The translations under genes were made by a program, and so were the position numbers. DNA of 15,780 nucleotides from Phycisphaerae bacterium (GTDB lineage: Bacteria; Planctomycetota; Phycisphaerae; Phycisphaerales; SM1A02): the NCBI GenBank assembly GCA_030432455.1, contig JAUIHC010000018.1, positions 1 to 15,780 of the forward strand. The letters are read 5' to 3'. Of the stretch, positions 7,053 to 14,215 are shown piece after piece (the first letter of the stretch is position 1; each line of letters begins with the position of its first letter). A model generated the notes under the pieces. That model saw only the letters and a list, made by a program, of their open reading frames with translations. It did not search any database and had not been told where the DNA came from.

Positions 7053-10000
7053 GTGAAGCGATTCATCGCCGCCGGCGCTCTCTCCGGCATGCTCGCCTCT
7101 GGGTCCGTCGCGTCGGTCATGACCGACGCGACGACCGTGCTCGAACTCCGGAACGCCCGTCTGGCGATGCCGACCACCGCCGCCGTCGATCTCACCGAGA
7201 CGATCACGGCGCGGGCCGCCCGGGCCGACGCCCGGCACGCCGTCGTGCGCCTGCACCGGGAACTCGATCCCGCCGGTCGCGACGCCATCGCCCGCGACGG
7301 CATCCGACTCCTGACCTGTCTCGGGCCTCGGACCTGGGTCGTCTCGATCGATCCCTCGGCCGCCGACCGGGCCGCCGCCCTCGCCGCTCGCGTGGCGTGG
7401 GTGGGCGACCTCCCCGCGGCCGCGAAGCTCCACCCGTGGCTCGCCGCGGGCAACATTCCAGAGTGGACGATCGATCGCCGCGCGGTGGACGCCTTCATCG
7501 AGGGACGCGAGGCCGACGTCGAGACGGTGCTCGCGCAGGTCCTGCAGGCCGACGATCCGGTGGTGGCGCTCTACGTCGTCGCGCATCGCGATGTCCCGCT
7601 CGACGACTTCGCCGCCGCGATGACGCTCGCCGGCGGCGAGGTCCGATCGCGGATGGTCACCGTCAACGGTCTCCTCGTCCGCATCCGCATGTCGGCGCTC
7701 GAGGGACTCCTCGCTCTCGACGAGACGATGTGGATCGAGCCGGCGCTGCCGCCGCTTTCGACCAACAACGCCTCCAACCGGACGAACACCCAGGTCGATC
7801 AGCTTCATCAGGCCCCCTACGGACTCGACGGTTCGGGCGTGACCGTGATGGTCTACGACGGCGGCTACGCCGACGCCTCGCATCCCGACTTCGGCGGCCG
7901 ACTGACCGTGCGCGACTCGAGCGGGCAGTCCACCCACGGCACCCACGTGAGCGGCACGGTCGGAGGCGACGGCACCAACTCGGGCGGCACGCACAAGGGC
8001 ATGGCGCCGGGCGTCACCATCGAGAGCTACGGCTTCGAGCAGGAAGGCGGACTCTCCGAAGGCTTCCTCTACACCGATCCCGGCGACATCGAGCAGGACT
8101 ACGCCGACGCGATCAACAACTGGGGCGCGGTCGTCGCGAACAACTCGATCGGCACCAACACCGCACCCAACGGCTTCCCGTGCGAGTGGACCGGCGACTA
8201 CGGCGTGACCAGCGGCGTGATCGACTCCGTGGTCCGCGGGGCCCTCGGCGGCGACATCCGCATCTGCTGGGCCAACGGCAACGAGCGGCAGACCACCCGC
8301 TGCGGCGATCTGTACAACACGACCGCACCGCCGGCGTGTGCGAAGAACCACATCACCGTCGGCGCCACGAACTCGAACGACGATTCGATCACCTCCTTCA
8401 CGAGCTGGGGTCCGGCCGACGACGGTCGCATCAAGCCCGACATCACCGCCCCCGGTTGTCAGAGCGACGATGACAACGGCGTGACCAGCACCTTCCCGGG
8501 CGGTGGCTACGGGACCTATTGCGGCACGTCGATGGCGACCCCGACGGTGACGGGAATCTCGGCCCTCATCGTCCAGGACTGGCGTCAGCAGTTCCCCGAC
8601 GAGGCCGATCTCCCGAACGCCGCGCTCAAGGCGCTCCTGGCCAACTCGGGCGACGATCTCGGCCATCCCGGCCCCGACTGTCGCTACGGCTTCGGCACCG
8701 TCCGGGCGCAGCAGGCGATCGATTCGCTTCGGGCCGGTGGCGTCCTTCAGTCCGAGGTCGGCGACGGCGGAACCGGCGAGCATCTCGTGATCGTGCAGCC
8801 CGGGGACGACCTCCTTCGCATCACTCTTGCCTGGGACGACGAGCCGGCGGCGCCGCTGCCGGTGTTCGCGCTGGTGAACGACCTCGACCTCGTGGTCACC
8901 GATCCGGCGGGGAACCGCGTCTTCCCCTGGACGATCGACCCGGCCGACCCCGGCGCCCCGGCGACGCGGAGCGGCGAGGATCACCTCAACAACATGGAGC
9001 AGGTGTCGGTCGAGAACCCGATGCCCGGTGCGTGGCGGGTCCAGATCGTCGGCCACTCGGTGCCGGTCGGCCCGCAGGCGTACGCCCTCGTGGCGAGTCC
9101 GAATCCGATCGCCTGCAGTTCGACCGGCGTCGCCGGTTTCGGCGGTCAGGCGTTCCAGCCGGGGTCCTCGGTCGCGATCACGGTGGTGGACTGCGACCTC
9201 AACACCGACGACACCGTGACCGACACCGTCACCGTGCACGTCTCGAGCGACAGTGATCCCACCGGGTTCGACGTGGTGCTGACCGAGGAGGATCCGGCGG
9301 CCTCGACCTTCGGCGGCTCGATCCAGCTCGTGTCCTCTGGTGGTGGGGCCGGCGGCAGCCTGCTCGCGATTGACGGCGACGAGATCACCCTCGAGTACCT
9401 CGACGCGATGGACGCCTCGGGCGGCACGAACATCCTCGTGACCGACACCGCCCGCGTTGATGGATCGATCGCGGCGCCGACCTCGGTCGCGACGGTCGAC
9501 TTCGGCCCCGACTCGGCGACGATCCAGGTCGTCACCGACGAGCCGGTCCGGGTCACGATCCGCTACGGACTCTCGTGCGGCAACCTCACCGAGGAACTGG
9601 TGCGCACCTCGTTCGCGACCGACCAGACCATCGAGATCCGAGGCCTCGAGGACACCTTCACCTACTTCTTCGAACTCGTGCTCACCGACCAGGCCGGCAA
9701 CACCGCGACCTATCGGGACGGCGCCGACTGCTTCGAGTTCACGGTGCCCGACGCCCTCGACTTCTACGCCGAGCAGTTCGGATCCTTCGATCTCGAGAAC
9801 ACGATGATCACGTTCTCGCCGATCGATTCGGCCGACGTCTACGCCCCGTGCGCCCAGCCCATCGGGTCGCTTCCGTTCTCCTCGGCGGGTTCGACGGCGC
9901 CGCTCGGCGACGACTCGTCCCACACCGTCGCGCTCCCGTTCGCGTTCGACCTCTACGGCGGCAGCTTCACGACCGCCCACATCGGCAGCAACGGCTACGT

Positions 10001-11924
10001 CACCTTCGAGGGTGGGGACACGACCTACTCCGAGAGCTGGGGCGCCCACTTCGATCAACACCGCATCTCGGGCCTGTTCGACGATCTCAACCCCTCCGCC
10101 GGCGGCACCGTCACCTACGGACAGCAGGGTGACGCCTTCGTGGTGACCTGGAACGGGGTCGCGGAGTACGGCACCAGCAACTCGAACACATTCCAGATCG
10201 CCTGGCGCGAGAACGGCGAGATCGTCATGGCCTGGCTCGGAATCGATGTCGGGGACGCGATCGTCGGGCTCTCGCCGGGCGGCGGCGTCGCGAGCAACTT
10301 CGTGCCGAACGACCTCTCCACCGGATCCAGTGGCTGCGTGCCGCGACCGCCCTCGGTGTCCGACATCGCGGTATCGACCGCGCCCGGGTCGCCGGTGGAC
10401 ATCACGCTCGCCGGGTACGACGACGGCGAGCCGCTGCCGATGGTGTACGTCATCGACACGTTGCCGACGGTCGGCTCGCTCCGCGATCTCTCCAGCGGGC
10501 AGATCATCGCCAGCGTGCCGCACGAGATGCCGTCGGGCGATGGTCCGCATCTCACCTATCAGCCGGTCGGCTCGTGGGAGGGGGTCGCAAGCTTCGTCTA
10601 CCACGCCGACGACGGCGGCGCGCCGCCCGAGGGCGGTCCGTCGGACGACGCGACAGTGACCGTCACCGTGGCGAGCGGTCCGCAGGTCCTGGCGGGCTGG
10701 GACATGGACACCAACCCCGGATGGACGCTCGAGGGTGGGTGGGCGTACGGCTCGCCGACCGGCGGCAGCGGCGATCCGACCGGCGGCTACACGGGCGGTT
10801 CGGTGATCGGATACGTCATCAACGGCGACTATCCGAACAATCTCGCCGAGACGCACGCGACCACGCCGTCGGTGGACTGCTCGGTCTCGACCGGCACCAC
10901 GCTCCGGTTCAAGCGGTGGCTCGGCGTCGAGAGCGCGACCTACGACCATGCCTACGTCCGCGTGTCCAACGACGGCGGCGCGTCGTGGACCACGATCTGG
11001 TCGCACACCGGCGGATCCTTCGAGGAGACCAGCTGGAGCGAGCACGAGTTCGACCTCTCCGCGATCGCCGATGGGCAGTCCGATGTCCGCGTTCGGTTCA
11101 CCATGGGCACCACCGATGGTTCGGTCACCTACTGCGGCTGGAACCTCGACGATGTCGAGGTGATCGGCGTCGTGCCCACCAACGGCCTCGAAGGTGATCT
11201 CAACGGTGACGGCATCGTGAACGGAGCCGACATGGGTCTGCTGCTCGCGCAGTGGGGTCCGTGCGCCGGATGCGACGCCGATCTCAACGGCGACGGCATC
11301 GTCAACGGTGCCGACATGGGTCTGCTGCTCGCGAACTGGACGAGCGGTGGCGCTGGACGCGAAGCGCTCGCGGACGGTCGTGATCTTGAGGACACCACCG
11401 AGTTCGATCTCATGGCGGGCGACATCCGCTATCGCAACGAGGGCCTGCTCGTCGTGACCGACGGCCTGTTCGTCGCCGAGACCGGCTTCGTGCAGACGCG
11501 GAACGGCGTGCTCGCCCTCGAGATCGTCGGCACCTCGCCGATCACCGGGCACGACCTCGTCGTGGTCGAGGGCGAGGCGACGCTGGACGGCGTTCTCGAC
11601 CTCGCGATCGCCGACGCCCGCCGCCTGCCCTCGGGCATCGCGGTGGTGCTGGTCGCGGACGCCGTTCTGGGTGACTTCGATCAGGTCGTCACGAGCACCG
11701 GTCGGACCGACGTGTCGGTCTGCACCACGGATCGGGCGGTGATCGTCCGGGTCGGCGACGGTCCGGTGGCCGCGAGCGGGGGGGCGGTGGCCGAGGTCGC
11801 CGAGGTGCTCGACCTGGTCGACGCCTTCGGGACCGACGACCCGGCGTGGGACCTCGACGGTGACGGCGTGGTCGGCGAGTCGGATCTCGGCATTCTGCTC
11901 CGATCCGGTGTCGACTGCCGCTGA
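7053..11924 (+). CDS. Exported S8 subtilisin-like serine peptidase with KP-43-type barrel, multidomain tail and dockerin-like repeats
   Basis: GTG at 7053 is chosen as the start because GGAG lies 7 bases before it and a signal peptide follows at once (MKRFIAAGALSGMLASGSVA); extending upstream adds 24 non-signal residues. Length is 1623 residues. The pro-region runs to about 230. The catalytic domain spans about 245-560: Asp269 (VYDGGY, Gly in place of the usual Thr/Ser), His295 (HGTHVSG), oxyanion Asn410 (GNE), Ser493 (GTSMATP). Residues 565-683 match the C-terminal beta-barrel of KP-43-type alkaline proteases (ITLAWDD, LVNDLDLVV, NNMEQV, VPVGPQAYAL). From about 692 the tail repeats that of the preceding M43 peptidase, ending in two dockerin-like repeats (1381-1429). 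Unlike the M43 protein it continues: a beta-rich stretch (about 1450-1570, with DLVVVEGEATLDG) and a final Asp-rich loop DLDGDGVVGESD near the C-terminus. Likely a secreted endopeptidase. Confidence 0.95.
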   Translation: MKRFIAAGALSGMLASGSVASVMTDATTVLELRNARLAMPTTAAVDLTETITARAARADARHAVVRLHRELDPAGRDAIARDGIRLLTCLGPRTWVVSIDPSAADRAAALAARVAWVGDLPAAAKLHPWLAAGNIPEWTIDRRAVDAFIEGREADVETVLAQVLQADDPVVALYVVAHRDVPLDDFAAAMTLAGGEVRSRMVTVNGLLVRIRMSALEGLLALDETMWIEPALPPLSTNNASNRTNTQVDQLHQAPYGLDGSGVTVMVYDGGYADASHPDFGGRLTVRDSSGQSTHGTHVSGTVGGDGTNSGGTHKGMAPGVTIESYGFEQEGGLSEGFLYTDPGDIEQDYADAINNWGAVVANNSIGTNTAPNGFPCEWTGDYGVTSGVIDSVVRGALGGDIRICWANGNERQTTRCGDLYNTTAPPACAKNHITVGATNSNDDSITSFTSWGPADDGRIKPDITAPGCQSDDDNGVTSTFPGGGYGTYCGTSMATPTVTGISALIVQDWRQQFPDEADLPNAALKALLANSGDDLGHPGPDCRYGFGTVRAQQAIDSLRAGGVLQSEVGDGGTGEHLVIVQPGDDLLRITLAWDDEPAAPLPVFALVNDLDLVVTDPAGNRVFPWTIDPADPGAPATRSGEDHLNNMEQVSVENPMPGAWRVQIVGHSVPVGPQAYALVASPNPIACSSTGVAGFGGQAFQPGSSVAITVVDCDLNTDDTVTDTVTVHVSSDSDPTGFDVVLTEEDPAASTFGGSIQLVSSGGGAGGSLLAIDGDEITLEYLDAMDASGGTNILVTDTARVDGSIAAPTSVATVDFGPDSATIQVVTDEPVRVTIRYGLSCGNLTEELVRTSFATDQTIEIRGLEDTFTYFFELVLTDQAGNTATYRDGADCFEFTVPDALDFYAEQFGSFDLENTMITFSPIDSADVYAPCAQPIGSLPFSSAGSTAPLGDDSSHTVALPFAFDLYGGSFTTAHIGSNGYVTFEGGDTTYSESWGAHFDQHRISGLFDDLNPSAGGTVTYGQQGDAFVVTWNGVAEYGTSNSNTFQIAWRENGEIVMAWLGIDVGDAIVGLSPGGGVASNFVPNDLSTGSSGCVPRPPSVSDIAVSTAPGSPVDITLAGYDDGEPLPMVYVIDTLPTVGSLRDLSSGQIIASVPHEMPSGDGPHLTYQPVGSWEGVASFVYHADDGGAPPEGGPSDDATVTVTVASGPQVLAGWDMDTNPGWTLEGGWAYGSPTGGSGDPTGGYTGGSVIGYVINGDYPNNLAETHATTPSVDCSVSTGTTLRFKRWLGVESATYDHAYVRVSNDGGASWTTIWSHTGGSFEETSWSEHEFDLSAIADGQSDVRVRFTMGTTDGSVTYCGWNLDDVEVIGVVPTNGLEGDLNGDGIVNGADMGLLLAQWGPCAGCDADLNGDGIVNGADMGLLLANWTSGGAGREALADGRDLEDTTEFDLMAGDIRYRNEGLLVVTDGLFVAETGFVQTRNGVLALEIVGTSPITGHDLVVVEGEATLDGVLDLAIADARRLPSGIAVVLVADAVLGDFDQVVTSTGRTDVSVCTTDRAVIVRVGDGPVAASGGAVAEVAEVLDLVDAFGTDDPAWDLDGDGVVGESDLGILLRSGVDCR
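9126..11339 (+). repeat. Shared tail module, copy 2 (in the S8 peptidase)
   Basis: This is the S8 counterpart of bases 4623-6836. The order is the same: DCDLN beta domain, FN3-like, NIDO-like (SNGYVTF, DDLNPSAGG), cadherin-like, jelly roll with RFKRWLGVESATYDHA, then two dockerin-like repeats. In the M43 protein the stop codon follows the last WG; here the frame continues for about 195 more residues. Confidence 0.9.
11196..11339 (+). repeat. Dockerin-like repeat pair in the S8 gene
   Basis: Units at 11196-11236 and 11280-11320 keep the same 84-base spacing as the pair in the M43 gene and encode the same DLNGDGIVNGADMG loop. The second unit ends in ANWT, not ANWG. Confidence 0.9.
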
Positions 11925-11964
11925 GTCTTCGAGCGACGCCGCTCGCGACATTCGCACACCCTTC

Positions 11965-11994
11965 CACCGCGGAGTCCTTCGGGACTCCGCGGTG
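11965..11994 (+). terminator. Terminator hairpin after the S8 gene
   Basis: A perfect 13-bp stem, CACCGCGGAGTCC (11965-11977) and GGACTCCGCGGTG (11982-11994), has a TTCG tetraloop and is followed by TCGTTC. The arm ends (CACCGC/GCGGTG) and the trailing TCGT match the hairpin at 6878-6907. Confidence 0.82.
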
Positions 11995-12165
11995 TCGTTC
12001 GGGACCGGGATCGGACACCGACGGGAGGCGATGCATTCGAGGCCGTTGCCCCATGGTCGGCGTCATCGTGAGCACCGATGCTGTCCCCCTCGACAGGGAG
12101 CGTGTCGGCGACCGGGGGCGATCCACCTTGGGGGTGGCGGGTTCTGCGGCCGCAGGAGATGACCG

Positions 12166-14022
12166 ATGACCATCACACGATCAAGACCCGCACGATTCCT
12201 CGGACTCGTGTGCGGGATGCTCGCCGCCGCGGCCGCCGACGGGCAGGACCTTCATCCCGATGTCCCGGTGGGGGATCGGCCCTGGGTGCTCGATGACGGA
12301 TCGATCGAGTGGCGGGGCAGGCGATTCGACTCGTTCGCGGCGTACTTCGCGGCCCGGGATCCGGGCGACATCCGCTGCGGCTTCGCGCTCGGACCGGCCG
12401 CCGACGCGCCGATGGGCGGCGTCGCGGGCGCCGGATCGGCCGGAGACTGCGATTCGGGCGAGACCGACCCGCTCGCGATCTACGACCCGGACGGCACGAC
12501 CTTCTGCATCCCGGTCGTCTTCCACGTGCTTCGCAACGATGCTGGAACCATCGGCGACGTCTCGAACGAGGATCTCCACCGCCAGCTCAACATCCTCAAT
12601 CAGGACTACAACGCCCTCCCGCTCTCCAACGGCGAGGACGGGACCGTCATCAACGTCCGGTTCTCACTCGTCGCCGTGTATCGCTGGAACGACTCCGACG
12701 GACTCAACGACACCGGGGACTACTGGACCGGGCGAGCGATCGATCCGCATCGGTACCTCAACATCTACACCAACTCCGCGAGCGGATTTCTCGGCTACGC
12801 GAACATCCCGCAGTCGCCCTCGCTGGGATCGGTGGGGTCGGTGTCGGATCGGGTGGTGCTCAACTGGGAGTACGTCGGCACCGGCGGCTTCCCGTACGAC
12901 CTCGGGCGCACGGGCACGCACGAGGTGGGCCACTACCTCGGACTGCTCCACACCTTTCAGGACGGCTGCGACGACGCGGGCTGTCTCGTGTCTGGTGATC
13001 TCATCTGCGACACGACCTCCGAGTCCACCGCCCACTTCGGATGCACCGACACCGCGACCTGCGGAACCCCGGATCCCATCCACAACTACATGAACTACAC
13101 CGACGACTTCTGCATGGAGGAGTTCACGCCGCAGCAGGCGCGGCGGATCCGATGCACCCTCGAGCACTGGCGACCGCTGCTGGCGAACCCGGAACAGTGC
13201 GATCCGCTCTGCGGCGAGTTCGCGGCCGGATCGCCCTTCGTGTCCAACGGCACGCCATCCTGCGCCGATGCCGCGTGCTGCGCCCTCGTGTGCGCCGAGG
13301 ACCCGTACTGCTGCGCGGTGCTCTGGGACCAGCTCTGCGCGGACATCGCGTTCACGACCTGCGGGGACTGCGGCGACGCCGAGGCCGGATCCGCCTTCCA
13401 ACCCAACGGTACTCCGGGGTGCAGCGACGCCGAGTGCTGCGAAGCGATCTGCACGATCGACTCGTACTGCTGTCTGGTCGCCTGGGACTCCCTGTGCGTC
13501 GGCGAGGCGCTGGAGACCTGCGGGAACTGCGGCGATCCCGAGGCGGGTTCCGCATGGGAGTCCAACGGAAGCGTCGGCTGCGACGACGCGGCGTGCTGCG
13601 CTCTGGTCTGCGGCATCGATCCGTACTGTTGCGCCACCACCTGGGACGCGATCTGTGCGGAGGAGGCCGCGGTCGAGTGCGCGGGCTGCGGGACGCCGGA
13701 GGCGGGATCGTGCTATGTCGTGCACACGGTCGGAGCGGTCGGGTGCGACGACGCCGACTGCTGTGCGGAGGTGTGCGCGATCGACGCCTACTGCTGCGAG
13801 AACACCTGGGACGGGATCTGCGCCTCCGAGGCGGCCCTGGCCTGCGGCGGCTGGTGTTCGGGTGATCTCGACTTCGATGGCGATGTGGACGGCGCGGACA
13901 TCGGTCTGTTCCTCTCGACCTGGAATGCCGGTGGCGGGCTCTCGGACCTTGATGCGAACGGGCTCGTGGACGGCGCCGACTTTGGAATCATGCTGAGCGG
14001 CTGGGGGGCATGCGGCTACTGA
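12166..14022 (+). CDS. Exported M43 (pappalysin-like) metallopeptidase with four Cys-rich repeats and dockerin-like tail
   Basis: The protein has 618 residues. ATG at 12166 follows AGGAG at 7-base spacing; a nearer ATG at 12159 is out of frame. Signal peptide is about 1-26 (ADGQ). The pro-region has RPWVLDDG (38-45) and a lone 'RCGF' Cys71, a cysteine-switch candidate. The catalytic domain spans about 113-340: HEVGHYLGLLH (H252, E253, H256, H262) and the Met-turn NYMNYTDD (Met309). Residues 349-563 are four Cys-rich repeats of 53 residues, the last slightly longer. The C-terminus (566-614) has two dockerin-like repeats, more divergent than those of the other peptidases (DLDFDG, DLDANG). It lacks the FN3/NIDO/jelly-roll tail of the first M43 protein, and its catalytic domain is more distant from the other two M43 copies than they are from each other. 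Extracellular proteolysis is well supported; substrate is unknown. Confidence 0.93.
   Translation: MTITRSRPARFLGLVCGMLAAAAADGQDLHPDVPVGDRPWVLDDGSIEWRGRRFDSFAAYFAARDPGDIRCGFALGPAADAPMGGVAGAGSAGDCDSGETDPLAIYDPDGTTFCIPVVFHVLRNDAGTIGDVSNEDLHRQLNILNQDYNALPLSNGEDGTVINVRFSLVAVYRWNDSDGLNDTGDYWTGRAIDPHRYLNIYTNSASGFLGYANIPQSPSLGSVGSVSDRVVLNWEYVGTGGFPYDLGRTGTHEVGHYLGLLHTFQDGCDDAGCLVSGDLICDTTSESTAHFGCTDTATCGTPDPIHNYMNYTDDFCMEEFTPQQARRIRCTLEHWRPLLANPEQCDPLCGEFAAGSPFVSNGTPSCADAACCALVCAEDPYCCAVLWDQLCADIAFTTCGDCGDAEAGSAFQPNGTPGCSDAECCEAICTIDSYCCLVAWDSLCVGEALETCGNCGDPEAGSAWESNGSVGCDDAACCALVCGIDPYCCATTWDAICAEEAAVECAGCGTPEAGSCYVVHTVGAVGCDDADCCAEVCAIDAYCCENTWDGICASEAALACGGWCSGDLDFDGDVDGADIGLFLSTWNAGGGLSDLDANGLVDGADFGIMLSGWGACGY
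13210..13854 (+). repeat. Four tandem 53-residue Cys-rich repeats
   Basis: The repeats begin at protein residues 349, 402, 455 and 508. Each has nine cysteines in the pattern C-x16-C-x4-CC-x3-C-x5-CC-x7-C-x7-C (x18 in the first gap of the fourth), with conserved EAGS, NGTPGC, DPYCC and WD--C blocks. The fourth has an extra Cys516. The pattern suggests a disulfide-rich extracellular fold. I do not recognise a named domain family. Confidence 0.9.
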
Positions 14023-14060
14023 GTCGGAGTTCGCCTTCGGGCGGGCGTGCATCAGGAATC

Positions 14061-14099
14061 GCGACCGGCTCCGGCGGTGAGAACCCCGGAGTCGGTCGC
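14061..14099 (+). terminator. Probable terminator hairpin after the second M43 peptidase gene
   Basis: GCGACCGGCTCCGG (14061-14074) pairs with CCGGAGTCGGTCGC (14086-14099), 14 bp with one G-U pair, over an 11-base loop, about 40 bases past the stop codon. No T-run follows. Confidence 0.55.
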
Positions 14100-14215
14100 C
14101 ATCCTGGCGGTGGAAGGCTTGGATGTCTCGACGGCCCCGGATACGCTTGACCGAGACCGATTCCCGACGGTCGTTCTGTCCCGATCCAACTCCCCGTCCC
14201 TTCGGAAGTCAAGAG

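Noticed and set aside
6873..11957. A 1694-codon open frame on the minus strand covering the whole S8 gene
   Set aside because: It is the antisense of a gene with clear catalytic motifs, domains and a ribosome binding site. Its translation is Arg/Val/Gly/Asp-rich with no recognisable domain, as expected from strong third-position G+C bias.
12081..12096. A small hairpin (CTGTC, 6 bases, GACAG) before the second M43 gene
   Set aside because: A 5-bp stem is expected by chance at this base composition.
13210..13854. Tandem repeats considered as a CRISPR-like array
   Set aside because: The periodicity is 159 bases, lies within a coding frame and conserves protein, not DNA, sequence.
12664..14052. 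A 462-codon minus-strand frame opposite the second M43 gene
   Set aside because: It mirrors the Cys-rich and dockerin-like repeats of the real gene and has no features of its own.
14130..14160. A possible -35/-10 pair (TTGGAT, 17 bases, TACGCT) before the third M43 gene, and GATACT at 6971-6976 before the S8 gene
   Set aside because: Matches to consensus are weak, the S8 site has no -35 element, and no motif is shared by all four peptidase upstream regions.
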